Below are positions 1-8,906 of a stretch of DNA of 42,771 nt, piece by piece. Each line of letters starts with the position of its first letter. Positions within the stretch are counted from its first letter, which is position 1. The notes beneath the pieces are model-generated. The model worked only from the letters and a program-made list of their open reading frames with translations. It ran no database searches and was not told where the DNA came from. Source of the DNA: Acetobacteraceae bacterium (GTDB lineage Bacteria; Pseudomonadota; Alphaproteobacteria; Acetobacterales; Acetobacteraceae). Location: the NCBI GenBank assembly GCA_027487675.1, contig JAIYDD010000039.1, positions 1 to 42,771 on the forward strand, read 5' to 3'. The translations under genes were made by a program, and so were the position numbers.

Positions 1-255
1 ACGATGTTCCTGCAGTTCAAGCTGAACCCGACGCCGCCGGACCCCATCCAGGCCAAGATCTTCGCCTGGATGCCGCTGATCTTCACCTTCATGCTGGCCT
101 CCTTCCCGGCGGGCCTGGTCATCTACTGGACCTGGAACAACCTGCTCTCGATCGCGCAGCAATGGTACATCCTGCGGCTCGACCAGAAGCAGCAGATCAA
201 GGCCGGCACTTTCGTGCCGCCGCCCAAGCCGCAGAAGGCGGTGAAGAAGGGGTGA
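1..255 (+). CDS. yidC: Membrane protein insertase YidC, C-terminal part (5' end outside window)
   Basis: The frame is open from the first base and stops at 253-255, leaving 84 visible residues. They match the end of YidC/Oxa1/Alb3 insertases: a segment rich in Met and Phe ending in a Pro-rich loop, a transmembrane helix around residues 20-40 ([20 protein letters not shown]), then the typical [11 protein letters not shown] stretch of the last helix and a short basic cytoplasmic tail ending in KKG. YidC inserts and folds inner-membrane proteins, alone or with SecYEG. The downstream neighbours engB and argB fit the usual rnpA-yidC-engB order of this group. The 5' part, including most membrane helices and the periplasmic domain, lies upstream of this window. 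Confidence 0.95.
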   Translation, partial: TMFLQFKLNPTPPDPIQAKIFAWMPLIFTFMLASFPAGLVIYWTWNNLLSIAQQWYILRLDQKQQIKAGTFVPPPKPQKAVKKG

Positions 256-274
256 GCCGCCCCTTCCGCCGCGC

Positions 275-988
275 ATGACGACCCCGCCGCCCCCACCCTG
301 GCTGCCGGATGGTGGCCTGCCGCCCGGCGGCCTGATCGAGGCGACCACCGACGAGCAGCGCGCGGCGCTGCTGGAAGCCGGCCGGCTGCTCTTCGCCCGG
401 CCCTGCGAGTTCTTCTACGCCGCCCAGCGCATCGACCAGCTGCCGCCGGTGACCGAGGTGCCGGAAGTCGCGCTCTGCGGCCGGTCCAATGTCGGCAAGT
501 CGTCGCTGATGAACGCACTCACCGGCCAGAAGGCGCTGGCCCGCGTCTCCCACACGCCGGGGCGCACCAGGCAGCTCAACTTCTTCGCCATCGGCACCTG
601 GCTGACGCTGGTCGACATGCCGGGCTATGGCTACGCCCAGGCGTCGAAGGAGGTGAAGGCCGACTGGCAGGGCCTGATGTTCGACTTCCTGCGCGGCCGG
701 CCGAGCCTGCGCCGCGTCTTCCTGCTGATGGATGCCCGCGTCGAGACCAAGCCCGCCGACCGCGCCGCGATGGACCTGCTGGGGGAGGCCGCGGTCTCCC
801 ATCAGATCGTCCTGACCAAGGCGGACCAGGTGAAGCCCGCCCAGTTCGCCAAGCGCCTGGCCGAGCTGGAGGCGATCGCCCGCCGCCGCACCGCCGCCCA
901 CCCGCTGGTGCTGGCCACCAGCAGCGAGACCGGCTTCGGCATCAACGAGGTGCGGGCCGAGATCGCGGCGCTGGCGGCCGCCGGCTGA
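275..988 (+). CDS. engB: Ribosome biogenesis GTP-binding protein EngB (YsxC/YihA)
   Basis: This 237-residue protein is a TrmE-Era-EngA-EngB-Septin GTPase. Visible motifs are the P-loop GRSNVGKSS (residues 69-77), the switch I TPGRT (94-98), DMPGYGYA with the G3 Asp-x-x-Gly (114-121), and the G4 TKAD (181-184). EngB is a small GTPase needed for assembly of the large ribosomal subunit. The N-terminal 50 residues, including a Pro-rich start, are longer than in E. coli but common in Alphaproteobacteria. The ATG at 275 lies 19 bases after the yidC stop, so the two genes are probably co-transcribed. Family assignment is secure from the motifs and the context. Confidence 0.96.
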   Translation: MTTPPPPPWLPDGGLPPGGLIEATTDEQRAALLEAGRLLFARPCEFFYAAQRIDQLPPVTEVPEVALCGRSNVGKSSLMNALTGQKALARVSHTPGRTRQLNFFAIGTWLTLVDMPGYGYAQASKEVKADWQGLMFDFLRGRPSLRRVFLLMDARVETKPADRAAMDLLGEAAVSHQIVLTKADQVKPAQFAKRLAELEAIARRRTAAHPLVLATSSETGFGINEVRAEIAALAAAG

Positions 989-1069
989 ACCGCAACCTTC
1001 CGCACCCTTGACCGCGCGGCCCCGCCGCCGCACCACGCCCGCGCTCGGCCCAGGGGACACGACCGCGCC

Positions 1070-1954
1070 ATGACCAACGAAGCGCTCGACCAGATGGCGA
1101 TCCTCGCCGGCGCGCTGCCCTTCCTGAAGCGCTACGATGACCAGACCGTGGTGGTGAAATACGGCGGCCACGCGATGGGCGAGGAGGAGACGGCGCTGCG
1201 CTTCGGCCGCGACATCGCGCTGCTGGAGCAGGTCGGAGTAAACCCGGTCGTCGTCCATGGCGGCGGGCCGCAGATCAACGCCATGCTCAAGCGGCTCGAC
1301 GTGACGTCCACCTTCGTCATGGGCCGGCGCGTCACCGACGAGCAGACGCTGGACGTCGTGGAAATGGTCCTGGCCGGCCCGGTCAACAAGCAGGTCGCGG
1401 AAGCCATCACGCGGGCCGGCGCCATGGCCGTCGGCATCTCCGGCAAGGATGGCGGTCTGATCCGCGCGCGCAAGCTGCTCGGCCAGGTGAAGGACGAGGC
1501 GACGGGCGCGATGAAGGAGATCGACCTGGGCTTCGTCGGCGAGCCCGACGAGATCAACCCGAAGATCCTGCGCCTGCTGATCGGCGCGGAGATCGTGCCC
1601 GTCGTCGCGCCCGTCGGCGTCGGCGCCGATGGCCAGACCTTCAACATCAACGCCGACACGGTGGCCGGCGCGATCGCCGGCGCGCTCTCGGCCGAGCGGC
1701 TGCTGATGCTGACCGACGTGCGCGGCGTGCTCGGCCCCGACGGCAACCTGATCCCGGAGATGACGGTCGCCGAGGTCAAGCAGGGCATCGCCGATGGCTG
1801 GATCTCGGGCGGCATGATCCCGAAGGTCGAGACCTGCATCTACGCGGTCGAGCGCGGCGTGAAGGGCGCGGTGATCCTGGATGGCCGGGTGCCGCATGCC
1901 GTGCTTCTCGAACTCTTCACGGATGGCGGGGCGGGGACGCTGATCCGGCCGTAA
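1070..1954 (+). CDS. argB: Acetylglutamate kinase
   Basis: This 294-residue amino-acid kinase phosphorylates N-acetyl-L-glutamate with ATP, the second step of arginine (ornithine) synthesis, in the cytoplasm. The N-terminal KYGGHAM (Lys30 onward) and the HGGGPQI loop (from His63) are the phosphate-binding signatures of the family. The C-terminal part carries NINADTVAGAIAGAL and the MIPKVE motif near the nucleotide site. Length is normal for ArgB. The ATG at 1070 is preceded by a purine-rich CAGGGGA as ribosome-binding site. An 81-base gap separates it from engB. The N-terminal helix suggests the arginine-sensitive hexameric class, but this is inferred only. Confidence 0.97.
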   Translation: MTNEALDQMAILAGALPFLKRYDDQTVVVKYGGHAMGEEETALRFGRDIALLEQVGVNPVVVHGGGPQINAMLKRLDVTSTFVMGRRVTDEQTLDVVEMVLAGPVNKQVAEAITRAGAMAVGISGKDGGLIRARKLLGQVKDEATGAMKEIDLGFVGEPDEINPKILRLLIGAEIVPVVAPVGVGADGQTFNINADTVAGAIAGALSAERLLMLTDVRGVLGPDGNLIPEMTVAEVKQGIADGWISGGMIPKVETCIYAVERGVKGAVILDGRVPHAVLLELFTDGGAGTLIRP

Positions 1955-2033
1955 AGCAGGCGAAACGCGACGTGACTTGCGCCGGCAGGGCTTCGGGCGT
2001 CGGATCGGGGCCCCGCCAAGGAGCGCAACGCCG

Positions 2034-2594
2034 ATGAGGACGCCCCTTCTGACCGCCGCCGCCGCGCTGATCGCGCTCGGCGCCACCCACGCCGTGGCCC
2101 AGCAGAAGGGCGCGCCGGCCGCGCCGCCCGCCGCGGCGCAGTCGCGCTTCCCGCCCAAGGCGGTCGCCGGCAGCACCCAGCCCGACTGGCGCGCCGAGCC
2201 GCGCTACGCGACGCTGAACCTGACTGTCGGCTTCGAGCCCGATCCGCGCACGGTCGAGGTGGATGCGGGCGGCGACCGCCCCGTCTCCGGCCTGGCGCCG
2301 GACTGCGCGGGCTGGATCGACTTCTCGCGCCCCGATGTCGACCTGAACTACTCACCGGGGCAGGGGCAGTATCCGCTCTACATCTCCGCCGTGTCGCAGG
2401 CGGACACCACCATTGTCATCAACGACCCGCAGGGGCGCTGGCACTGCAACGACGATTTCGAGGGGCTGAACCCCGGCGTGGTGTTCCAGCAGCCGCTGCA
2501 CGGCAACTACAACATCTGGATCGGCACGCTGGAAGCGGGGCCGACGCAGCGCGCGACGGTGCGGGTCTCGGAGGTGCTGCCGCAGCGGAGGTAG
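2034..2594 (+). CDS. Small exported protein of unknown function
   Basis: A 186-residue protein with a clear Sec signal peptide: basic MR start, hydrophobic LLTAAAALIALGAT, and a likely cut after AVA. The mature part is Pro/Ala-rich at first, then a compact beta-rich domain with two Cys (in PDCAGW and WHCND) that could form a disulfide, and recurring aromatic and Asn-Asp turns. I know similar proteins in Alphaproteobacteria, often labelled peptidase S1, but no Ser-His-Asp protease motif is visible, so I do not assign that activity. The ATG at 2034 is chosen because AAGGAG lies about 10 bases upstream; an in-frame TTG at 1977 would hide the signal peptide. It probably forms the end of the argB transcript. 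Confidence 0.8.
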   Translation: MRTPLLTAAAALIALGATHAVAQQKGAPAAPPAAAQSRFPPKAVAGSTQPDWRAEPRYATLNLTVGFEPDPRTVEVDAGGDRPVSGLAPDCAGWIDFSRPDVDLNYSPGQGQYPLYISAVSQADTTIVINDPQGRWHCNDDFEGLNPGVVFQQPLHGNYNIWIGTLEAGPTQRATVRVSEVLPQRR

Positions 2595-2601
2595 GCGCGG
2601 G

Positions 2602-2830
2602 TGGCCCGGGGAGGGCGCTGCCCTCCCCGATACCCCACCTGCCAGGGGCCAGTGGGCCCCTGGACCCCATCGGTTTGGTCGTGGCTTGGGGAGGGGGCCT
2701 CACTGGCGTGCCGTTGGCAGTGGCGCGACAGGCCTCCTCCCCAAGCCACGACTGAAAAACCCCTGGCGGGGTCCGGGGGGCGCCACGCCCCCCGGCGGGG
2801 GTGCGGGGGCCGCGCCCCCGCGAGGCCGCG
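2602..2830. repeat. Hairpin-rich intergenic repeat, copy A
   Basis: This stretch between two convergent genes is built of perfect inverted repeats: a 9-bp stem at 2608-2628 (loop GCT), a 9-bp stem at 2642-2663 (loop AGTG), 17-bp perfect arms at 2678-2694 and 2736-2752 (23 bp with one mismatch), a 10-bp stem at 2773-2795, and a further GC stem after 2800. The linker CGATACCCC between the first two hairpins recurs in copy B at 13611-13765. It may act as a bidirectional terminator for the 2034-2594 gene and glcB. No protein coding is supported. Confidence 0.75.
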
Positions 2831-2852
2831 CCCCGGCGCCCCCGCGACGCCC

Positions 2853-5027
2853 TCACGCCGCCTTGGCTTCCCGCCGCCGCCGGTGCAGCACGAACTCCGT
2901 GTACCCGTTCGGCTGCGCCGCGCCCTCGAACACCAGGTCGCAGGCCGCCTGGAAGGCCGGCCCGTCGAAGCCCGGCGCCATCGGCACGTAGAGCGGGTCG
3001 CCCGCGTTCTGCCGGTCCACCACGGCGGCCATGCGCCGCATCGTCTCCATCACCTGCGCCTGCGTCACGATGCCGTGGCGCAGCCAGTTGGCGATGTGCT
3101 GCGAGGAGATGCGCAGCGTCGCGCGGTCCTCCATCAGCCCGACATCGTTGATGTCCGGCACCTTGGAACAGCCGACCCCCTGGTCGATCCAGCGCACGAC
3201 ATAGCCCAGGATGCCCTGCGCGTTGTTGTCGAGCTCGGCCTGCACCTCGGCCGGCGCCCAGTTGGTGTTCTCGGCCAGCGGCACGCTCAGGATGTCGTCC
3301 AGCTTCGCGCGGCGGCCCTGCGCCGCGATCTCCGCCTGCCGCGCCGCGACGTCCACCTCATGGTAGTGCAGCGCGTGCAGCGTCGCCGCGGTGGGGGAGG
3401 GGACCCAGGCGGTGTTGGCGCCGGCCTTCGGATGGCCGACCTTCTGGGCCAGCATCGCCGCCATCATGTCGGGCATCGCCCACATGCCCTTGCCGATCTG
3501 CGCGCGCCCGCGCAGGCCGCAGGCGATGCCGACATCGACGTTCCAATCCTCATAGGCGCGGATCCAGGCCAGCCCCTTCATGTCGTTCTTGCGCACCACC
3601 GCGCCGGCTTCCATGGAGGTGTGGATCTCGTCGCCGGTGCGGTCGAGGAAGCCCGTGTTGATGAACACCACGCGGTCGCGCGCGGCGCGGATGCAGGCCT
3701 TGAGGTTGACGGTGGTGCGCCGCTCCTCATCCATGATGCCCATCTTGAGCGTCGCGCGCGGCAGGCCGAGCGCGTCCTCGACGCGGGCGAAGAGCAGGTC
3801 GGCATGCGCCACCTCCTCCGGCCCGTGCATCTTGGGCTTGACGATGTAGACGCTGCCGGCGCGGCTGTTCAGGCGCTTGCCGCGGATGTCGTGCAGCGCG
3901 ATGGCGACCGTGCACATCGCGTCCAGCGCGGTCTCCGGGATCAACTCGGGTCCCGTGGGGCCGTCGAGCGTCACCGCATCGGTCATCATGTGGTGGCCCA
4001 CGTTGCGCACCAGCATCACGGAGCGCCCGTGCAGCGTCACCGCGCCGCCGCCGGGCGTCAGCCAGCTGCGGTCGGCGTTCAGGCGGCGGGTGACGACCTT
4101 GCCGCCCTTCTCCAGCTCCGCCGTCAGGTCGCCCTTCATCAGGCCGAGCCAGCTGCGATAGACCGCGACCTTGTCCGCCGCGTCCACCGCGGCCACGCTG
4201 TCCTCGCAATCCATGATGGTCGTGACGGCGGCTTCCATCACCAGGTCGGCGATGCCGGCCGCATCGGTCCTGCCGATCGCGCTGCTGCGGTCGATGCGGA
4301 TCTCGATGTGCAGGCCGTGGTTCACCAGCAGCACGGCGGCGGGCGCCCAGGGCTCGCCCTGGTAGCCGACGCATTGGCCGGGCCGCGCCAGCCCGACCTT
4401 GCGGCCATCGGCCAGCGTCGCGGTCAGCGCGCCGGCCTCGATCGCGTAGGCCGTCGCCTCCGCATGGCTGGTGCTGCCCGCCAGCGGCGCGGCCTTGTCG
4501 AGCACGGCGCGCGCGAAGGCGATCACCTTGGCGCCGCGCGCCGGGTTGTAGCCGCCGCCGCGCCCCGCGCCGTCCGCCTCGGGGATCGCATCGGTGCCGT
4601 AGAGCGCGTCGTACAGGCTGCCCCAGCGGGCATTCGCCGCGTTCAGCGCGTAGCGCGCGTTGGAGACGGGAACCACGAGCTGCGGGCCGGCGATGGTCGC
4701 GATCTCGGGATCGACGCCGGTGGTGCCGACGACGAAATCCGACGGCTCCGGCGCCAGGTAGCCGATCTCCGCGAGGAACGCCTTGTAGGCGTCGATGTCG
4801 ACGGGGCGGGCCGGGTTCTGGCGGTGCCAGGCGTCGATCTGCGCCTGCAGCGCGTCGCGCTTGGCCAGCAGCTCGGCGTTGCGGGGCGCCCAGTCGCGCA
4901 GGATGGCCTCGAAGGCGGACCAGAAGCGCGCCGGCTCGACGCCGGTGCCCGGCAGCGCCTCGGTCTCGATGAAGTCGCGCAGCACGGCGGCCACGCCGAG
5001 GCCGCCGATCCTGACCGTGTTCGCCAC
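2853..5027 (-). CDS. glcB: Malate synthase G
   Basis: This 724-residue enzyme condenses glyoxylate and acetyl-CoA to malate and CoA in the cytoplasm. It matches the G isoform in length (E. coli 723) and in sequence along its whole length: the [13 protein letters not shown] magnesium-site region, a long insert domain, [11 protein letters not shown], and the C-terminal [12 protein letters not shown] with the likely catalytic Asp634. I take the GTG at 5027 as start, with GGAGAA just upstream; this gives the family length, whereas an upstream ATG at 5084 adds 19 poorly conserved residues. There is no isocitrate lyase or glycolate oxidase gene nearby, so it may serve glyoxylate from either source. 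Confidence 0.96.
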   Translation of the reverse strand: MANTVRIGGLGVAAVLRDFIETEALPGTGVEPARFWSAFEAILRDWAPRNAELLAKRDALQAQIDAWHRQNPARPVDIDAYKAFLAEIGYLAPEPSDFVVGTTGVDPEIATIAGPQLVVPVSNARYALNAANARWGSLYDALYGTDAIPEADGAGRGGGYNPARGAKVIAFARAVLDKAAPLAGSTSHAEATAYAIEAGALTATLADGRKVGLARPGQCVGYQGEPWAPAAVLLVNHGLHIEIRIDRSSAIGRTDAAGIADLVMEAAVTTIMDCEDSVAAVDAADKVAVYRSWLGLMKGDLTAELEKGGKVVTRRLNADRSWLTPGGGAVTLHGRSVMLVRNVGHHMMTDAVTLDGPTGPELIPETALDAMCTVAIALHDIRGKRLNSRAGSVYIVKPKMHGPEEVAHADLLFARVEDALGLPRATLKMGIMDEERRTTVNLKACIRAARDRVVFINTGFLDRTGDEIHTSMEAGAVVRKNDMKGLAWIRAYEDWNVDVGIACGLRGRAQIGKGMWAMPDMMAAMLAQKVGHPKAGANTAWVPSPTAATLHALHYHEVDVAARQAEIAAQGRRAKLDDILSVPLAENTNWAPAEVQAELDNNAQGILGYVVRWIDQGVGCSKVPDINDVGLMEDRATLRISSQHIANWLRHGIVTQAQVMETMRRMAAVVDRQNAGDPLYVPMAPGFDGPAFQAACDLVFEGAAQPNGYTEFVLHRRRREAKAA

Positions 5028-5167
5028 AGATGTTCTCCCGCTCGCGCGCCGCGACGATGCGGCGGTGCAGCACGCCGCGGTCATTGGGCAATCCGGGCGC
5101 GGGAGGCAAGGGGGGCGGCACCGAATCGCGCCGGCGCCGCCCCTTCCGGCAATGTCAGCGTCCGCGA

Positions 5168-5590
5168 TCAGCGATCGAGGACGGAGCGGTCGTTCTTCGC
5201 GGTGAGCGAGCGGAAATGCGGCTCGAGCTCGGCCTCGGACAGGCCCCAGGCGCGCACGATATTCATCACCAGCTGCTGCTCCTGCGGCTCGGCCTCGCCG
5301 TCGGACATCGCGCTGTCGATCATGTTCAGCACGATGCAGAGCTTCTGGTCGGCGCGCAGCTTCGGCGCGGCGGCGGCGGCGAACTGCTCGGCCGGCGTGG
5401 CGCGGCAGTACTTCAGCGCGGTGTTCAGCTGGTCGCGCGTGGCGGAGGGCCCCATGACGGAGAGGAGGTGGCCGATCTCCTCCTCGTCCATTTCGCCATC
5501 GGAAGCCATGCTGTAGAGCAGGGCGGCGAGCAGGCTGTTGCGGGGCGTGAGGTCGAAGGCAGGCGCCTGCGACTTGAACAGGTTGAACAT
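5168..5590 (-). CDS. TerB-like (tellurite resistance TerB family) protein
   Basis: A 140-residue soluble, acidic, helical protein. It begins MFNLFK and contains the repeated acidic helix-turn signature of the TerB fold: [13 protein letters not shown] and, later, [13 protein letters not shown], both Asp/Glu-rich and likely metal-binding. TerB proteins are linked to tellurite and stress resistance operons, but lone single-domain homologues are common and their role is unknown. None of the ter operon partners (TerC, TerD, TerZ) is in the window. The ATG at 5590 is chosen over an in-frame start at 5644, which only adds a low-complexity lead. It is transcribed divergently from the GntR regulator and upstream of glcB. 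Confidence 0.85.
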   Translation of the reverse strand: MFNLFKSQAPAFDLTPRNSLLAALLYSMASDGEMDEEEIGHLLSVMGPSATRDQLNTALKYCRATPAEQFAAAAAPKLRADQKLCIVLNMIDSAMSDGEAEPQEQQLVMNIVRAWGLSEAELEPHFRSLTAKNDRSVLDR

Positions 5591-5812
5591 GGCTTTGTCC
5601 CGGCTGGCGTGGCGGACCGGCCCGGTGGGCGCGGCGCGCTGCATGAACCAGAATTCATCTCAATTGGCAATCACGCTGGATTCACGCTGCCCGCCCCAGA
5701 GTGTGGCATGAAAGTCACATTCGTCGCTTCTCGTCACGACCGCGCGGGATGCCACTGCGGAAACCAATAGATTGAATTTATAGTGCCTACAGCCAGCCGG
5801 AATCGCCTCGTG
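5591..5812. promoter_or_regulatory. Divergent intergenic region terB-like / GntR
   Basis: These 222 bases separate two divergent genes and must hold both promoters. The stretch 5645-5785 is clearly more AT-rich than its surroundings, with short tracts such as GAATTCATCTCAATTGGC near 5652 and ATTGAATTTATAG near 5772. GntR-type regulators often bind next to their own gene, so an operator here is plausible, but I could not identify a convincing palindrome or sigma-70 pair. Confidence 0.4.
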
Positions 5813-6547
5813 ATGCTCACCCCTCCCCCGCCCGCCGAGGCGGACGCGCCCGAGGACGCGCCGTTCCGGCGCCTCTCTCCCGTGCAGCCCCGCACCATGG
5901 TCGAGCAGGCCGCGGAGGCGATTGTCGCCGCCGCCGCCCGCGGCGCCTTCCTGCCCGGCGACCGGCTGGTGGAGGCCGAGATCGCCCGTGACCTCGGCAT
6001 CTCCCGCGTCCCCGTCCGCGAAGCGCTGCGCCTGCTGGAAAGCCAGGGCATCGTCGTCAGCACGCCCTACAAGGGCATGCGGCTGATGCAGGTGACCAAC
6101 AAGGGCGTCGCCGAGCTGATGCGCGTGCGCACCGCGCTGGAATCCCTGGCGCTGCGCGAACTGGTGGCCCGCGGCGGCGGCCCGGCGCGGCTGGCCGGCG
6201 CGCGCCGCGCCTCCGTCGCCTATGAGACCGCGGCGCGGGGCAGCGACCCGGCCGCCATCATCGCCGCCGACGAAGCCTTCCATGGCGAGTTCTGCCGCGC
6301 CTCCGGCAATGCCGTGCTGCACGGCATCTGGCTCGGCCTGGCGCGGCAGCTCTCCGTGGTCTGGGGGCTCGGCCATGACGTGCGCGGCAAGCCGCGCATC
6401 GCGGAGGAGCACGCCCGCATCCTGGATTGCCTGGAGCGCGGCGACGGCGTCGCCGCGCAGGCCGCGCTCGATGTCCACCTTGCCTGGCATGTCGACGTGG
6501 ATTTCGAGCAGATGCTGCGCGACCGCCGCGGCGCCGGGAAGCGCTGA
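5813..6547 (+). CDS. GntR family transcriptional regulator, FCD (FadR-type) subfamily
   Basis: A 244-residue regulator. Residues about 28-92 form the winged helix-turn-helix of GntR proteins, with the hallmark LVEAEIARDLGISRVPVREALRLLESQGIV spread over 52-81. The rest is an all-helical FCD ligand domain with DEAFHGEFCRASGN and further His residues that usually bind a metal and an organic acid. Such proteins control local catabolic genes. It lies directly upstream of the GGT homologue and the plus-strand catabolic region, so that is the likely target. Start choice is uncertain: ATG 5813, GTG 5810 or GTG 5783 are all in frame; none has a strong ribosome-binding site. Confidence 0.9.
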   Translation: MLTPPPPAEADAPEDAPFRRLSPVQPRTMVEQAAEAIVAAAARGAFLPGDRLVEAEIARDLGISRVPVREALRLLESQGIVVSTPYKGMRLMQVTNKGVAELMRVRTALESLALRELVARGGGPARLAGARRASVAYETAARGSDPAAIIAADEAFHGEFCRASGNAVLHGIWLGLARQLSVVWGLGHDVRGKPRIAEEHARILDCLERGDGVAAQAALDVHLAWHVDVDFEQMLRDRRGAGKR

Positions 6548-6623
6548 CGGCCCGATTCCGCCCCCCCTGGTCGGGTTGCCGCGGATCGCGCCCCGGCCGA
6601 AGCTGGCGCGGAGGGGGACCGCC

Positions 6624-8213
6624 ATGCAGATCGCGACACCGCCGCGCCATGTCAGCCAGCACTGGCACGTCACCAAGCCGGCCGCGCAGGGCCGGCGCGG
6701 GATGGTCGCCAGCCAGTCCCGCGACGCCGCCGAGGCCGGGATCGCGGTGCTCGAGGCCGGCGGCAACGCGGCGGATGCCGCCTGCGCCGCCGCCTTCGCG
6801 CTGGCCGCCGTCGAGCCCTGGAACTCGGGCCTGGGCGGCATCGGCTTCGCGCAGGTCGCGCTGCCCGGCCAGCCGGTGCGCACGCTGGATTTCGGCCCCG
6901 TCTCGCCCGCCGGCCTCGACCCCGCCGCCTTCCCGCTAACCGGGCGGATGAAGCAGGACCTCTTCGCCTGGCCGGAGGTGGAGGGCGACCGCAACATCCA
7001 CGGGGCGCTGTCCTTCGTCATCCCCTCGGCCGTCGCGGGCTATGCCGCGCTGCACGCCGCGCATGGGCGCCTGCCGGCGGCCGAGGTGCTGGCGCCGGCC
7101 CTGGCACTCGCCCGCCGCGGCCTGCCCCAGGACTGGTTCACCACGCTGAAGGTGGCCAATGCCGCGGCGACGCTGCGGCACTACGCCGAATCGGCGCGCA
7201 TCTACCTGCCCGGCGGGCTGCCGCCCGTGGCGCCCTACCAGGGCACGCCCGGCTTCTTCCGCCTCGGGCGCCTGGCGGAGACGCTGGAACGCCTGGCCGC
7301 GGCCGGCTTCCGCGACTTCTACGAGGGCGAGGTGGCGGCCGCCATCGCCGGCGACGTCGCGGCGATGGGCGGCGTGCTCTCGGCCGCCGACCTCGCCGGC
7401 TGCCAGGCGCGCTGGCGCCCGGCGCTGGCCATGCCCTGGCGCGGGCGCGTGCTGCATCTCGCCGCCGGGCTGACCGCCGCCCCCACCTTCCGCCGCGTGG
7501 CCGAGCTGATGGAGGGTGCCGACTGGTCCGGCGCCGAGCCCTCCGCCGCCTGGTATCTCGGCTTCGCCCGCGCCATGCAGGCCGCCTATGCGGAGCGCCT
7601 CGCGGGCCTCGGCGACGCGGAACCGGCCGGCGCGGACAGCTGCACCACCCACCTGACCGTCTGCGACGCGGACGGCGCCATGGTCGCGATGACCACCACG
7701 CTGCTGTCCTCGATGGGCAGCCGGGTGGTGCTGCCGGCCACCGGCGTGCTGATGAACAACGGGGTGATGTGGTTCGACCCCGCGCCGGGCACGCCGAACG
7801 CCATCGGGCCGGGCAAGCGGCCGCTCTGCAACATGTGCCCGGTGGTGGCCACCGATGCGGCGGGCGTGCCGGTCCTTGCGCTCGGTGCCTCCGGCGGGCG
7901 GCGCATCCTGGCCGCGGTCTACCAGATGCTGGCGCTGGTCGCCGGCTTCGGGATGGAGGTGGGCCGCGCGGCGCACCACCCGCGCATCGATGTCAGCGGC
8001 CCCGCCGGCGTCACCGCCGATGGCCGCCTGCCCGAGGCAACGCTGCTGGCGCTGGAGGCGGCCGGGCCGGTCGAGGTGGTGGAGCACGCCGTGCTGCCGG
8101 TGAACTTCGCCTGCCCGAACCTGATCGCGATCGGGCCGGACGGGATGCGCAGCGGCATCACCGACGTGATGTCGCCCTGGTCGGCGGCGCTGGCGCAGGC
8201 CGGCGCCGGCTGA
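6624..8213 (+). CDS. Gamma-glutamyltransferase family protein
   Basis: A 529-residue Ntn-hydrolase of the GGT family (transfer or hydrolysis of gamma-glutamyl groups; the family also includes acylases). The large-subunit part has GGNAADAACAAAFAL and NSGLGGIGF near the N-terminus. The self-cleavage and catalytic site is SCTTHLTV, with the predicted nucleophile Thr341 at the start of the small subunit; downstream LLSSMGSR and GASGGRRI match the substrate loop regions. There is no signal peptide, unlike the periplasmic E. coli enzyme, so it is probably cytoplasmic. The ATG at 6624 follows GAGGGGG. It starts 76 bases after the GntR gene and is likely regulated by it. Confidence 0.9.
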   Translation: MQIATPPRHVSQHWHVTKPAAQGRRGMVASQSRDAAEAGIAVLEAGGNAADAACAAAFALAAVEPWNSGLGGIGFAQVALPGQPVRTLDFGPVSPAGLDPAAFPLTGRMKQDLFAWPEVEGDRNIHGALSFVIPSAVAGYAALHAAHGRLPAAEVLAPALALARRGLPQDWFTTLKVANAAATLRHYAESARIYLPGGLPPVAPYQGTPGFFRLGRLAETLERLAAAGFRDFYEGEVAAAIAGDVAAMGGVLSAADLAGCQARWRPALAMPWRGRVLHLAAGLTAAPTFRRVAELMEGADWSGAEPSAAWYLGFARAMQAAYAERLAGLGDAEPAGADSCTTHLTVCDADGAMVAMTTTLLSSMGSRVVLPATGVLMNNGVMWFDPAPGTPNAIGPGKRPLCNMCPVVATDAAGVPVLALGASGGRRILAAVYQMLALVAGFGMEVGRAAHHPRIDVSGPAGVTADGRLPEATLLALEAAGPVEVVEHAVLPVNFACPNLIAIGPDGMRSGITDVMSPWSAALAQAGAG

Positions 8214-8264
8214 TCGCCCGGCCGTAGGCTCGGCCTGGATCGGCCAACCCGACAGGAGAGCGCG

Positions 8265-8891
8265 ATGCTGTCCCTGGCCGAGGAGATCGTCCTGCTCTCC
8301 CTCGACGACGCGACCGGGCGGCCGGTCGGCCGCGCGGGGATGGCGCCCGACCTGGCGCTGGCCGGCGCGCTGCTGATGGACCTCTCGCTCGCCCGCCGGG
8401 TCGACACCGACCGCGACCGGCTGATCCTGGCCGACCCCGCGCCGACCGGCGATGCGGTCGCCGACGCGGCGCTGGCGCGGCTGGCCGCGCCGGGCGCGCC
8501 AAAGGATGCGCGCGGCGCCATCCTGCTGCTGGCGCGCGATGCGCCGGCCTGGCGGGCGGTGCTGCTGGACCGGCTGGTCGGGCGCGGCATCCTGCGTCGC
8601 GAGGAAGACCGGTGGCTCTGGGTGCTCGCCGACCGCCGCCATCCCAAGGCGCCGGGCCGCGCCGAGACGGCGGATGCGCGGGCGCGGCTGCGCGCCACGC
8701 TGCTGGCCGAGGAGATCCCGGAGCCGCGCGACGCCCTGCTGCTGGGCGCTGCGCGCACCGCCGGATTGCTGCCGCTGGTCTTCTCGACCGAGGAACTGGC
8801 GCGGCTGCAGCGCTGGCTCGGCATCGTCACCCGGATCGAGAGCCTGAACCGGTCGCTCGGCGAGGCGGTGGCGGCGCTGCGGGGCGGGTGA
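8265..8891 (+). CDS. GPP34 (GOLPH3-like) family protein
   Basis: A 208-residue protein matching the GPP34 fold, named for the eukaryotic Golgi phosphoprotein 3. It begins with SLAEEIVLLSLDDATGR, the usual opening of bacterial members, then LALAGALLMDLSLARRV and a GAILLLARD helix, ending in a helical domain. Eukaryotic members bind phosphatidylinositol-4-phosphate; the bacterial role is unknown. No signal peptide or membrane helix is seen, so it is likely soluble or peripheral. The ATG at 8265 follows AGGAGAG, a good ribosome-binding site, 51 bases after the GGT gene, so both may share a transcript. Confidence 0.85.
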   Translation: MLSLAEEIVLLSLDDATGRPVGRAGMAPDLALAGALLMDLSLARRVDTDRDRLILADPAPTGDAVADAALARLAAPGAPKDARGAILLLARDAPAWRAVLLDRLVGRGILRREEDRWLWVLADRRHPKAPGRAETADARARLRATLLAEEIPEPRDALLLGAARTAGLLPLVFSTEELARLQRWLGIVTRIESLNRSLGEAVAALRGG

Positions 8892-8906
8892 GGCCCGCAG
8901 CCGGTG

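Noticed and set aside
1977-2033. Upstream TTG start for the small exported protein
   Set aside because: It would place 19 residues before a clear signal peptide; ATG 2034 has AAGGAG at good spacing.
197-2176. A minus-strand open frame of 659 codons opposite engB and argB
   Set aside because: Antisense to two secure housekeeping genes, with a His/Arg/Asp-rich translation typical of such mirrors.
2601-5516. A plus-strand open frame of 971 codons opposite glcB
   Set aside because: It runs antisense to malate synthase G and through the hairpin repeat; composition is low-complexity and no motif is seen.
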